A stretch of 64,000 nt of DNA from the NCBI RefSeq assembly GCF_938023125.1, contig NZ_CALHDW010000006.1, positions 62,001-126,000 of the forward strand, written 5' to 3'. Numbering within the stretch: the stretch's first letter is position 1; the number at the start of each line of letters is the position of its first letter. Positions 25,283-34,194 of the stretch are shown here, one piece after another. Below the pieces are notes generated by a model. That model was not told the DNA's origin and did not search any database. It saw only the letters and a program-made list of their open reading frames with translations. This DNA comes from an uncultured Porphyromonas sp. (lineage in GTDB: Bacteria; Bacteroidota; Bacteroidia; Bacteroidales; Porphyromonadaceae). A program made the translations under genes and the position numbers.

Positions 25283-26344
25283 TTATAGGTTCTCTTTGAG
25301 CGTAGTGCGAACAAAGGGAACGAGGTCTCGTGAGGCAAAATCTCCGGCTAGATACGAGAAGTAGCCGGCCGCTGCTACCATGGCAGCATTGTCTGTAGTG
25401 TAGGCAAACTTAGGGATAAAGATCTTCCACCCATAGCGAGAGGCATAGTCGTGGAAGGCATCTCTAAGCCCCGTATTGGCAGAAACGCCTCCGGCTACAG
25501 CTACCCGATTGATTTGGTATTGCTTGGTGGCCTTGAGGAGCTTGCCCATGAGGATGTCGATAACCGTCTTCTGGAGGGATGCGCAAAGGTCCGCTTTGTT
25601 CTCTTCTATAAAGTTGGGATTCTCTTTTAGTTCGTCTCTAAGCGTGTAGAGAAACGAGGTCTTGAGACCGCTAAAACTATAGTCGAGGCCTTTGATCTGG
25701 GGCTTGCTGAATTGGAATCGAAGGGGATTTCCCTCATTTGCCAGTTTATTTACGACGGGGCCTCCGGGGTACCCGAGCCCCATTACTTTGGCGCATTTAT
25801 CGAAGGCTTCTCCCGCTGCATCGTCTATCGTCTGCCCCACCACCTCCATGTCGTAGGGGCTATTGACCTTGATGATCTGTGAGTTCCCTCCCGACACCAA
25901 TAGACACAAAAAGGGAAATTCGGGGCTTTGGTGCTCCTCTCCGGGTTCGTAGATAAAGTGCGCCAGCACATGTGCCCTCAAGTGATTGACAGAGATGAGG
26001 GGCGTACCAAGAGCCAGGTGTAACCCTTTGGTAAAGTTGACCCCAACCAACAGAGATCCTAGCAATCCGGGTCCTGCCGTAAAGGCAATGCCGTCTAGGT
26101 CGTGCACCGATACGCCCGCACGCTTGAGGGCTTCGCTCACCACCGGTACGATGTTTTGTTGATGTGCTCGCGATGCCATCTCGGGTACTACCCCTCCGTA
26201 GGCACTGTGCACTGCTTGACTTGCAATTACGTTGCTGAGTAGCTCACATCCACGCACTACGGCGGCGCTAGTATCGTCGCAAGAGCTCTCAATCCCTAGT
26301 AGAAGTGGATACTTCTTATCTTGTGTCATTTGCTGTTGCACCAT
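25283..26344 (-). CDS. tsaD: tRNA N6-adenosine threonylcarbamoyltransferase TsaD
   Basis: A 353-aa protein (or 348 from the second Met at 26329) that transfers threonylcarbamoyl to A37 of ANN-reading tRNAs, with TsaB and TsaE. Seen: LGIESSCDDTSAAVV at the start, the metal ligands in VNHLRAHVLAH, SGGNSQI, GEAFDKCAKVMGLGYPGGP and AGGVSANTGLR. It is an essential cytoplasmic ASKHA-fold protein. The -7 box lies 11 bases ahead of the first ATG, so the 5' leader is very short. Confidence 0.95.
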   Translation of the reverse strand: MVQQQMTQDKKYPLLLGIESSCDDTSAAVVRGCELLSNVIASQAVHSAYGGVVPEMASRAHQQNIVPVVSEALKRAGVSVHDLDGIAFTAGPGLLGSLLVGVNFTKGLHLALGTPLISVNHLRAHVLAHFIYEPGEEHQSPEFPFLCLLVSGGNSQIIKVNSPYDMEVVGQTIDDAAGEAFDKCAKVMGLGYPGGPVVNKLANEGNPLRFQFSKPQIKGLDYSFSGLKTSFLYTLRDELKENPNFIEENKADLCASLQKTVIDILMGKLLKATKQYQINRVAVAGGVSANTGLRDAFHDYASRYGWKIFIPKFAYTTDNAAMVAAAGYFSYLAGDFASRDLVPFVRTTLKENL

Positions 26345-26355
26345 TCTGTTTGGCG

Positions 26356-26363
26356 CAAAGGTA
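26356..26363 (-). promoter_or_regulatory. -7 promoter box of tsaD
   Basis: TACCTTTG on the minus strand, 11 bases before the first possible start codon. No clear -33 element. Confidence 0.55.
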
Positions 26364-26591
26364 GGGATAAAATGGAGATTAGACGTAGAAGAAGAGTGGA
26401 TTGTAAAGGGGGAGGTACCTCCGCCATTGGCTGCAACGGAGGAGGGGAGTCGAGTACATTCGGGGCGATTGTGATACCCTTTTCTCTGTACGCAACTCCC
26501 CTCTCTATCTTGGGAGATCTCTCCTTTTATTCTCCTAGGGAGATGGCTCGGGGCTCCCCTTTAAGAAGAGGTCTCGGGCGCTAGTTCTTTT

Positions 26592-27512
26592 TTAGTCCTT
26601 CTTCTCTGCCTTTTGCTTGGCATGTCGCTTATCGGTAAAGTAGAGGATAGCGATGAATGCGAAGAAGGAGACAAGAATGAGAGTCATCTCAAGGGCATAC
26701 TCCATGGGGTGTACCCAAATCTCTTTGAAGAGGTTCCATCTTCCTAGGATCTCTACCGTGTTCCAGAGGATAATTACCGTGGGTATAGCATACCGGATGG
26801 CGGCTCCAATGTTTTTGATACGGATGAGACGAGAGAAGAGATACATAGCCCAAACGAGAGAGCCAAAGGCTATGATGTAGGCAACGGGGTGACGATCTCC
26901 GATAAAGGCTTCGTCGTAGACAAAGAGGAGGAGTAGGTAGCAGGTCCACATGATGGCATTAAACTCCATAAAGGTGGTAACGGCCACGTTGTGCACCGGA
27001 GCACGGAATGTTCTCACTTTTTCCTTGGGGAGGAAGTGGCGTTGTATCCAGTTGAATAGGTTACAGCCCGTGCGAGAGTTGAGGGTATAGCCGAGCATCA
27101 TCATGACCCAGAAGCTAATGCTCGAGGGCATAATCAGGTACTCGGGCTTGGTTATAACCTCTTTGGTTACAGGGTCTAGTAGGGGAGCTACACCGTAGCG
27201 TCTAGCGTAGTAGACGAAGGCGAATTCTACCCAGCCGGTCCAGAATAGTACCCCTCCGAGGAATCCTAATATTGTCTGCTGTGTAGCGTTGCGAGCCATA
27301 AAGCCCCAGAGAAGGAGTACTACTCCGATAAATCCCATGATCAGCGCTGCGTAGAATACGTAGGCATCGCCGGCAAATTTTTCGCTCAAAATCATGAGGG
27401 CATGCCCTAGAGGCATACTGAAAAGTACGATGAGAAAGGCCCAAACGCCCTTCATACTAAAACGAGAGAGGCTCTCGCTAGAGGGTGAGCTAGGTGAATT
27501 GGTTGTAGTCAT
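26592..27512 (-). CDS. Polytopic inner-membrane protein, unknown function
   Basis: A 306-aa membrane protein with about seven hydrophobic segments (for example GVWAFLIVLFSMPLGHALMI, MGFIGVVLLLWGF, SFWVMMMLGYTL, WTCYLLLLFVYD, TLILVSFFAFIAILYFT), a Ser-rich N-terminus and a Lys-rich C-terminus. I do not recognise a functional family. A conserved-looking loop RTFRAPVHNVAVTTFMEFNAI is probably at one membrane face. It has its own promoter (27542-27574). The gap 26345-26591 downstream holds short inverted repeats but no gene. Confidence 0.75.
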   Translation of the reverse strand: MTTTNSPSSPSSESLSRFSMKGVWAFLIVLFSMPLGHALMILSEKFAGDAYVFYAALIMGFIGVVLLLWGFMARNATQQTILGFLGGVLFWTGWVEFAFVYYARRYGVAPLLDPVTKEVITKPEYLIMPSSISFWVMMMLGYTLNSRTGCNLFNWIQRHFLPKEKVRTFRAPVHNVAVTTFMEFNAIMWTCYLLLLFVYDEAFIGDRHPVAYIIAFGSLVWAMYLFSRLIRIKNIGAAIRYAIPTVIILWNTVEILGRWNLFKEIWVHPMEYALEMTLILVSFFAFIAILYFTDKRHAKQKAEKKD

Positions 27513-27541
27513 TTCGGTGCTATCTATTTGTTTACTCGTGG

Positions 27542-27574
27542 CAAAGATAGTACAATATAGTTGTATTTTGACAA
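27542..27574 (-). promoter_or_regulatory. Promoter of the membrane protein gene
   Basis: TATCTTTG (27542-27549) on the minus strand, with a TTG at 27572-27574 22 bases further upstream. Predicted transcription start about 23 bases before the ATG at 27512. Confidence 0.5.
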
Positions 27575-27636
27575 GAAAATACCAGATGTAATACTAAATC
27601 GCCGCTAAGGCGTCTCCGAAATGTGATCTGAGGAGC

Positions 27637-28020
27637 CTATAAATTGCGGAAAATAGTCCAGGCTATGGTGATGAGAACGAGAATCCCAATAAAGAGAGTA
27701 CTATTGCAGCGGAGGTAGATATGCTCCGCCCAAGCGTAGTGATGGCGTAGGCGCTCAATGGCAAGAAGGAAAAAGACAAGGGGCATCCCCAGGATCATAA
27801 GAGGATTGTAGTGCCAGGCTTGTAGCAGGCGACCATGTAATAATGCGTGGGTTGCTCTAAGGCTCCCGCAGCCGGCGCATTGGTAGCCGGTGAGCATACG
27901 TGAGGGGCAACGGGGGTAGATGGACGTTGTCTCGGGGTTAAAAAAGAAAAGGAGCAGGAGGGCAACCACAATTGCCACTCCCACACCTATGCTTAGAATA
28001 CGAGTGGAGGAATATTTCAT
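27637..28020 (-). CDS. DUF2752 membrane protein
   Basis: A 127-aa protein with three hydrophobic segments and the DUF2752 signature CPSRMLTGYQCAGCGSLRA, a conserved Cys-rich loop after the first segment, followed by ALLHGRLLQAWHYNPLM. The family is common in Bacteroidetes and Gram-positive bacteria and its function is unknown. It follows the YitT gene by 27 bases on the same strand, so the two are likely one transcript. Confidence 0.85.
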   Translation of the reverse strand: MKYSSTRILSIGVGVAIVVALLLLFFFNPETTSIYPRCPSRMLTGYQCAGCGSLRATHALLHGRLLQAWHYNPLMILGMPLVFFLLAIERLRHHYAWAEHIYLRCNSTLFIGILVLITIAWTIFRNL

Positions 28021-28047
28021 CCTACCCCTATCTTATTTTTTGTTGGG

Positions 28048-29046
28048 TTATTTTTGTTTGCGGATCGCATCGAAGCCCTCGCCGTATACACCATGTACGA
28101 TACCTTCGGATACGAAAGCATTGGGGTCGATCTCACGTACAATCTGCATGAGAGGAGAGCGCATGTTCTTACGCATAACGACCATCAATACCTTGGTGGG
28201 TTGCTGACTATATCCTCCGGTTGCCTCTAGAATGGTGCATCCTCGGTGCAGACGATGCACAATAGCTTCGTTGATCTCGGCATACTTGAGGCTGCTGATA
28301 AAGAATTGTACACTCTGCTTGTTGCTGTTGAGATAGAAGTCCATGGCTTGGGCCACCACCACTATTTCTACGAACGAGAAGGCGAGCTTACCAAAAGCCA
28401 CCGTCCAGTCGTATTGGGGGCCCATGTAGTGGCTCACGATACAACCTGTACCTACGATCACGCTGTCGACCATAATCATGGCACGACCGAGCGATACATT
28501 CTTGTACTTATTGATGATGGCAACAATTACATCGGTACCTCCGGTAGATCCATTAACAGAGAACACGAGACCCAATCCCAATCCGCAGAATACCGAGCCT
28601 AAGAGCAAGGCTACGAAGGGTTCGTCGGTGGCAAGTAGAGGCCCTACGTTGGGTACGAGATTGCGGATAAATGGAGAGATATTCTCGAGTACGGCTGCTT
28701 GTTCCACGGGGTCTGTGAAGAGTGCTTGTCCAAAGGGAAGTACAAGCAAGATCATACCCACCCCGATAAGGGTATTGAGTGTGAAGCGCCACCCTAAGAA
28801 GAGGATTGCGAGCACCAAGAGGAATACATTGATGATGTAGTAGGGGACAGTAGCCGGGATGTTGGTGGCGAGCTGGATGATGGTGGTAACACCGGCCAAC
28901 CCCCCGGAGGTAATGTTCTGAGAAAGAATGAAGGCTGTCCACCCAAAGGCATAGCTCACTACGCCGATAAACATGATCAGAAGATCGTGCGCAATGCGCA
29001 ATTTTGCCCCTCGTTGCTTGGGGAGCTGCAACTTAGATTCGGTCAT
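28048..29046 (-). CDS. YitT family membrane protein (DUF161/DUF2179)
   Basis: A 332-aa protein with five to six membrane segments in the N-terminal two thirds (VGVVSYAFGWTAFILSQNI, YYIINVFLLVLAILFLGW, GMILLVLPFGQ) and the family sequence VNGSTGGTDVIVAIINKY. The C-terminal 90 residues (VQFFISSLKYAEINEAIVHRLHRGCTILEATG) are the cytoplasmic DUF2179 domain. Function unknown. The start at 29046 (MTESK) lies after the stop of leuS; an earlier in-frame ATG would overlap the leuS coding region by 70 bases and lead with an unlikely basic peptide. Confidence 0.85.
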   Translation of the reverse strand: MTESKLQLPKQRGAKLRIAHDLLIMFIGVVSYAFGWTAFILSQNITSGGLAGVTTIIQLATNIPATVPYYIINVFLLVLAILFLGWRFTLNTLIGVGMILLVLPFGQALFTDPVEQAAVLENISPFIRNLVPNVGPLLATDEPFVALLLGSVFCGLGLGLVFSVNGSTGGTDVIVAIINKYKNVSLGRAMIMVDSVIVGTGCIVSHYMGPQYDWTVAFGKLAFSFVEIVVVAQAMDFYLNSNKQSVQFFISSLKYAEINEAIVHRLHRGCTILEATGGYSQQPTKVLMVVMRKNMRSPLMQIVREIDPNAFVSEGIVHGVYGEGFDAIRKQK

Positions 29047-29081
29047 CTTGAGAGATATTTTCTTGTTTTTAATTTCGTTCT

Positions 29082-31862
29082 TTAGAGTACTATGTTTACG
29101 ATGCGTCCGGGTACTACAATCACCTTTTTGGGTTGCTTCCCTTCTAGCCATTTGGCGGCTTCCGGGGCGCTAAGGGCGGCTGTCTCTACCTCTTGGGGTG
29201 TGGCCGAGGCTGCTATCTCGAGGGTGAAACGCACTTTGCCGTTAAAGCTTACCGGGTACTTGGTGACGCTCTCTACCAAATATTTTTCTTCAAATTGAGG
29301 CCACTCTGCATCCACGATAGAGCCTGAGTTTCCGAGCGCTCGGTAGAGATACTCGGTGATGTGCGGTGCAAAGGGACTAAGCACGACGAGTAGAGGCTCA
29401 AGGATGGCGCGTGAGGTGGTCTTGAGGTGCTGCAGGTCTCCTACACAAATCATAAAGGCAGAGACAGAGGTATTGAACGAGAATTGTTCGATGTCTTGCC
29501 CCACCTTGCGGATAAGTTTGTGCAGAGCTTTGAGTTCTTCGGGGGTGGGTTCCGTATCTGTTACGGCTAGATTCTCCTCCTTATAGAAGAGCCCAAAGAG
29601 CTTTTTGAGGAAGCGGTGCACCCCATCAATCCCTTTGGTATCCCAAGGCTTGCTCTGCTCGAGGGGCCCTAGGAACATCTCGTAGAGACGGAGGGTATCT
29701 GCCCCATAGGATGCGATGATGTCGTCAGGGTTGACCACGTTGTACATCGATTTACTCATCTTCTCTACGGCCCAGCCACATTGGTAGCTACCATCTTCTT
29801 CGGTGATGAACTCGGCGGTGTTGTATTCGGGGCGCCATGCACGGAAGGCTTCTAGGTCTAGTTTGTCGTTGTGTACGATGTTTACATCCACATGTATTTC
29901 TGTGGTGTCATACTCATCTTTCTTGCCCAGAGTGACAAACGTGTTGCTGTTTTTGATGCGATACACGAAGTTGGAACGCCCTTGTATCATCCCCTGATTC
30001 ACCAGTTTGCGGAAGGGTTCGTCTTCGCACACAACGCCTAGGTCGAAGAGGAATTTGTTCCAGAATCGGCTGTAGATCAAGTGCCCTGTGGCGTGCTCGG
30101 TACCGCCTATATAGAGATCGACGTGACGCCAATAGCGGTTGGCTTCTTCGCCCACGAGAGCATGATCGTTGTGCGGATCCATATAGCGGAGGTAGTAGGC
30201 ACTACTCCCTGCGAAGCCCGGCATTGTGCTGAGTTCGTAGGGGTATCCCTCGGGGGTATGCCAGTTGGCTGCACGGCCTAGAGGGGGCTCGCCCGTCTCT
30301 GTGGGGAGGAAAGCATCTACCTCGGGGAGCTTGAGGGGGAGTTGATCGTCGGCAACAAGGGTTGGGATTCCCTCCTTATAATAGATGGGGAAAGGCTCTC
30401 CCCAGTAGCGTTGGCGGCTAAAGATAGCATCGCGTAAGCGGTAGTTTACTTTTACTTTGCCCAGCCCCTCTTTTTCGATGTGGCTGTTCATGGTCTTGAT
30501 GGCATCGGCAACGGACAATCCGTTTAGTATACCGCTATTGATAAGAGTTCCCTCTTTGCTAGCCTTGGCATCTTCCCACGAGTCTGTCTCAGAAGGCTCT
30601 TCTCCATTGGGGATCACCACCTGAGTAATGGGGATCCCGAAGTGACGAGCGAAAGCGAAGTCGCGCGTATCGTGGGCAGGTACCGCCATAATAGCCCCCG
30701 TGCCATAGCCGGCGAGTACATAATCGCTGATCCAAATGGGGATAACCGCTCCCGTGAGGGGGTTGCGAGCATAAGCTCCGGAGAATACCCCCGTTACACG
30801 CCGATCGGCAATGCGTTCACGCTCTGTTTTGCGTTTGGTGGCAGCGAGATATTCTTCTACGGCATCCTTTTGTTCGGGGGAGGTAATCTCCCTTACCAAA
30901 TCGCTTTCGGGCGCAAGTACCATAAACGAAACTCCGTAGATGGTATCAGGGCGTGTGGTGAAAACCGTAAAGCGAGTATGGGTGCCTTCTACCTCGAAGT
31001 CTACCTCGGCACCTTCTGACCGCCCAATCCAATTCCGTTGCGTCTCTTTGAGCGCATCGGTCCACTCTAGGGTTTCGAGAGAAGAGAGAAGTCGCTCGGC
31101 ATAGGCCGAAACTCGTAGGCACCATTGCTTCATCTTGCGTTGCTCCACGGGGTGACCGCCACGGATGCTGACCCCTTCGCTCACCTCGTCGTTGGCAAGC
31201 ACGGTGCCCAGCTCTGCACACCAGTTCACTACGGACTCGCCTAGGTAGGCAAGGCGGTAGTTCATGAGCACATCGCTTTTCTCTTGGGGGGTATAGGCGA
31301 GCCACTCTTTGCGAGAGAAGCAGCAAGGCGTATGGGTATAGGCATGAATCCCTTCGGATCCGTGCTCCTCGAAGTGGGCAACGAGCGACTCAATAGGGCG
31401 AGCCGAGTTGCTCTTCGTATCGTAATAACTCTCAAAAAGGCGTGCAAAGACCCATTGCGTCCATTTGTAGTAGGCAGGGTCGCTTGTGCGCACCTCGCGG
31501 CTCCAATCGTAACTGAAGCCGATCTTCTCGAGTTGCTCTCGGTAGCGTTTGATATTTATCTCGGTGGTAACCTCGGGATGTTGCCCCGTTTGGATGGCAT
31601 ACTGCTCAGCAGGCAACCCAAAGGCATCGTAGCCCATAGGGTGTAGCACCGAAAAGCCTTTCGATCTCTTATATCGGGAGAATATGTCTGATGCAATGTA
31701 GCCCAAGGGATGCCCCACGTGTAGCCCAGCCCCCGAGGGATAGGGGAACATATCGAGGACGTAGAAGGGAGGACGATTGGGGTTTTCGGTTACCTTATAA
31801 ATATCATGCTCACGCCAAAAGGCTTGTACCTGAGCCTCTATTTCCGAGAAATTATACTCCAT
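29082..31862 (-). CDS. leuS: Leucyl-tRNA synthetase
   Basis: A 926-aa class I synthetase that charges tRNA-Leu. Seen: the HIGH region FPYPSGAGLHVGHPLGY, the KMSKS loop (WAVEKMSKSMYNVVNPDDI) and the editing (CP1) domain with TVFTTRPDTIYG and VPAHDTRDFAFA. Length and order are normal for bacterial LeuRS. It has a -7 box 20 bases ahead of the ATG and is followed by the YitT gene. Confidence 0.97.
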   Translation of the reverse strand: MEYNFSEIEAQVQAFWREHDIYKVTENPNRPPFYVLDMFPYPSGAGLHVGHPLGYIASDIFSRYKRSKGFSVLHPMGYDAFGLPAEQYAIQTGQHPEVTTEINIKRYREQLEKIGFSYDWSREVRTSDPAYYKWTQWVFARLFESYYDTKSNSARPIESLVAHFEEHGSEGIHAYTHTPCCFSRKEWLAYTPQEKSDVLMNYRLAYLGESVVNWCAELGTVLANDEVSEGVSIRGGHPVEQRKMKQWCLRVSAYAERLLSSLETLEWTDALKETQRNWIGRSEGAEVDFEVEGTHTRFTVFTTRPDTIYGVSFMVLAPESDLVREITSPEQKDAVEEYLAATKRKTERERIADRRVTGVFSGAYARNPLTGAVIPIWISDYVLAGYGTGAIMAVPAHDTRDFAFARHFGIPITQVVIPNGEEPSETDSWEDAKASKEGTLINSGILNGLSVADAIKTMNSHIEKEGLGKVKVNYRLRDAIFSRQRYWGEPFPIYYKEGIPTLVADDQLPLKLPEVDAFLPTETGEPPLGRAANWHTPEGYPYELSTMPGFAGSSAYYLRYMDPHNDHALVGEEANRYWRHVDLYIGGTEHATGHLIYSRFWNKFLFDLGVVCEDEPFRKLVNQGMIQGRSNFVYRIKNSNTFVTLGKKDEYDTTEIHVDVNIVHNDKLDLEAFRAWRPEYNTAEFITEEDGSYQCGWAVEKMSKSMYNVVNPDDIIASYGADTLRLYEMFLGPLEQSKPWDTKGIDGVHRFLKKLFGLFYKEENLAVTDTEPTPEELKALHKLIRKVGQDIEQFSFNTSVSAFMICVGDLQHLKTTSRAILEPLLVVLSPFAPHITEYLYRALGNSGSIVDAEWPQFEEKYLVESVTKYPVSFNGKVRFTLEIAASATPQEVETAALSAPEAAKWLEGKQPKKVIVVPGRIVNIVL

Positions 31863-31881
31863 AGCTATCTCAATTTGACCG

Positions 31882-31889
31882 CAAAATTA
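31882..31889 (-). promoter_or_regulatory. -7 promoter box of leuS
   Basis: TAATTTTG on the minus strand, 19 bases before the leuS start. Confidence 0.5.
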
Positions 31890-32031
31890 CTATAAACAAA
31901 TGGATTCTTTGCAATGGAGGTGTGGCTACTCTCTCGGCGGATTATAGCCTTTGGGGCTTGCCAATTTCTCTCCCGTATTGAGATGGCAATGGTTAGGTAC
32001 TCTGCTTGCTTTGGGGAGAGGTGGGCAGTCT

Positions 32032-33180
32032 CTAGAGGGAGAGTTTGTAGGAGGATCTGCCTATTCGTAGTAGGTATATCCCGGGAGAGAGCATGTAACT
32101 ACCGCTAGAGGTCCATTGCGTAACTAGGTTGCCCTCGTGATCGTAGAGCCGAGCCGTTGTAACCCCTTGAGGTAGGGCGAGCATCAGGGTATTGCCCACA
32201 AGTCGGTAGGGTCGCTCCTCATTCTCCAATACCTGTGCCTGCTCTTCCAATGTGTCAATAGACTCAATTTGGCGCACTATTTTCTGCCAAAAGGGAGATT
32301 GAGCGTAGAGCGCGATGGACTCTTCGGGGACATAGAGATAGAGAGGAGCTCCGTGGTAAGAGGAGGTTGAGCCTGTAATCTCGGGAGGGAATGCACTGCG
32401 GATAATGAGAGTATCTAGGGGGGAGTCAATCCAAGGGATCCCCTCCATTTGGGAGAGCGTGGTTGGGAGATCGAGGGTGGTGAGGGAGGTAGACCTTCGG
32501 AACGCCTCTTGCCCGATACTCGTAACCCCCTCGGGTATCTCTAGATGCCTTACGTAGGGGCTCATGGCAAAGGCGAATCGCCCGATGCGAACGATCTCTT
32601 CGGGTAGGAGGGGGCAAGTGTAGAGGCTGCCCGTGGGGTAGAGTAGCAGCGTGCGGCTTGTGAGATCCACAAGGCATCCTTGTTGTACGGCAAGGTAGGG
32701 CGACCCCTCCTCTACCTCTATGGTTTCTAGATAACGCCCCATGATGGCACCCTCTTCGTAGTGCTGGAGTGTGGCCGGTAGGCGAATCTCCGAGAAAGCC
32801 CCATCCAAAAATGCCCATTGCTCCATGCTTCTAAGCCCTTTGTTGAGGAGTACATGCCGTAGATAGGGGCAGTAGAAAGCTTGGGAGGAAATGTGCCGGA
32901 GGGGGAAGGGGAGAATCAGCTCTTGCAGAAAGGGTTGACCTGCGACTTGCCCCAAAGAATCGACGTAGTACGTAGCTTGGGGGGCAATGGTATCAATCCA
33001 TTTTAGTACGGGATCTATGGCCATATTGAGGTAGGCTTCTTGACCTTTCCAATGCAGCAGGGTACGTCCGTCCGGGCTTAGGGAGTAATCCTCGGGAGGT
33101 ATGGAGGGGAGGTTTTGTGCCCTAAGGGGGTGGAGGAATGTGAGTAGGGCGAGGGCGAAAGTAAGAGGGTGTCGTTTCAT
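32032..33180 (-). CDS. BspA-like leucine-rich repeat surface protein
   Basis: A 382-aa exported protein. A signal peptide (MKRHPLTFALALLTFLHPLRAQ) is followed by BspA-type LRR_5 repeats at about 70-270 (LQELILPFPLRHISSQAF, LRHVLLNKGLRSMEQWAF, VRHLEIPEGVTSIGQEAF, LTTLDLPTTLSQMEGI). The C-terminal 70 residues (ARLYDHEGNLVTQWTSSG...LSPGIYLLRIG) look like a type A T9SS sorting domain, so it is probably attached to the cell surface. BspA-like repeats are linked to adhesion and coaggregation. The start at 33180 overlaps the stop of the upstream kinase gene (ATGA, 33177-33180), so the two are translationally coupled. Confidence 0.82.
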   Translation of the reverse strand: MKRHPLTFALALLTFLHPLRAQNLPSIPPEDYSLSPDGRTLLHWKGQEAYLNMAIDPVLKWIDTIAPQATYYVDSLGQVAGQPFLQELILPFPLRHISSQAFYCPYLRHVLLNKGLRSMEQWAFLDGAFSEIRLPATLQHYEEGAIMGRYLETIEVEEGSPYLAVQQGCLVDLTSRTLLLYPTGSLYTCPLLPEEIVRIGRFAFAMSPYVRHLEIPEGVTSIGQEAFRRSTSLTTLDLPTTLSQMEGIPWIDSPLDTLIIRSAFPPEITGSTSSYHGAPLYLYVPEESIALYAQSPFWQKIVRQIESIDTLEEQAQVLENEERPYRLVGNTLMLALPQGVTTARLYDHEGNLVTQWTSSGSYMLSPGIYLLRIGRSSYKLSL

Positions 33181-34067
33181 AGAGGTAGGAATTGTTGAGG
33201 CGGTATGTGCGCTAGGTTTTTCTTTTCTAGAGCCTGGAAAAATAGGTCTAGCAGCCGAGCTAGATAGGCATCTTGGGGGAGGCTCTTGAGGGCCTTGAGG
33301 GCTGGGGATTGCTTCGAGTGACGGAAGTCCCAAGCGGAGAGTAGGAGCCGTTCCTTACCACCAAAGTGTGAGAAAAGCTCGGGAGCTAGGGCTAGGGCCC
33401 GTAGCGAGAGGGCGATCACGGCTAAAGCGAAGTCGCTAGCGTGTAGATTAAAGTCGCTCGGGGAGCAGAGAGGATGTGTATAATCGGGATTGCCCTCCTC
33501 TCGGGGTAGCTCACCCTGCATGGAGGGCAGGTAGATGCCATCGTAGTCGAGAAGCACGATGGAGCCATCGGGGCGAATACGCAGATTGTCGCTCTTGAGG
33601 TCGCCGTGAGCAAAGGATTGGCTACGGAGCCAGTAGGCAAAATGCCCAAAGTCTTGGGATAGTTGTAGTAGTCGCTCGGGGCTATGGAGGTGGCAATCGA
33701 CCTCACGAACGAGGCTTTTCCCTTCCACCCACGGGAGTAGTACTAGGGGATAGTACGTATTGCCAACTCGCAACTCCTCTTCGCATAATCGCATGGGGAG
33801 GAGGTAGGGGGAGGCAATGCTGTTGAGTTGTTGAGAGATGGCTCGGCAGCTGGGGATGCGTCGCTCTTGCTCGGCTACGTAGCACTTGATGGCCCACGCT
33901 TCGCGTTCGTTCCCTATGCTATGTGCCTTAAATACGACAGAGTAGCTCCCCCGGGAGTAGATGGGCTCCCCCTCTTCATCAACCGAGAGCGCAAGGCGCA
34001 GGCTTCGGAACGTACCACTCTCTGCGTGGCGTAATGCCGAGGTATATTCTGCGATAGAGGGGAACAT
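33177..34067 (-). CDS. Serine/threonine protein kinase-like protein
   Basis: A 296-aa cytoplasmic protein with protein-kinase motifs: a glycine-poor P loop (RGSYSVVFKA), the VAIK Lys in AWAIKCYVAE, the catalytic loop SFAHGDLKSDNLRI (HGDLKxxN) and LLDYDGIYLP in place of DFG. The last 100 residues include SDFALAVIALSLRALAL and are helical, consistent with a small C-lobe. All residues needed for phosphotransfer seem present, though the P loop has only one clear glycine. Its overlap with a surface LRR protein gene is unexpected. Substrates unknown. Confidence 0.78.
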   Translation of the reverse strand: MFPSIAEYTSALRHAESGTFRSLRLALSVDEEGEPIYSRGSYSVVFKAHSIGNEREAWAIKCYVAEQERRIPSCRAISQQLNSIASPYLLPMRLCEEELRVGNTYYPLVLLPWVEGKSLVREVDCHLHSPERLLQLSQDFGHFAYWLRSQSFAHGDLKSDNLRIRPDGSIVLLDYDGIYLPSMQGELPREEGNPDYTHPLCSPSDFNLHASDFALAVIALSLRALALAPELFSHFGGKERLLLSAWDFRHSKQSPALKALKSLPQDAYLARLLDLFFQALEKKNLAHIPPQQFLPL

Positions 34068-34103
34068 CTTTGCCTTTTGTTTTTGGACTCCCTTGAGAGA
34101 AGA

Positions 34104-34167
34104 AAAAAGCTAATGAGCTTTTGCGAAATTGCTAATTAGCTTTTCACAAATTCCTCATTAGCTTTTT
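34104..34167. terminator. Inverted repeat between MarC and kinase genes
   Basis: Two perfect 14-base arms, AAAAAGCTAATGAG (34104-34117) and CTCATTAGCTTTTT (34154-34167), flank a self-complementary GCTAATTAGC (34131-34140). The arms carry T-runs in both directions. It lies between the marC stop (34195) and the kinase start (34067) and probably terminates marC transcription. Confidence 0.6.
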
Positions 34168-34194
34168 CTCCCAACGTAATAAGTATTCTCCTTC

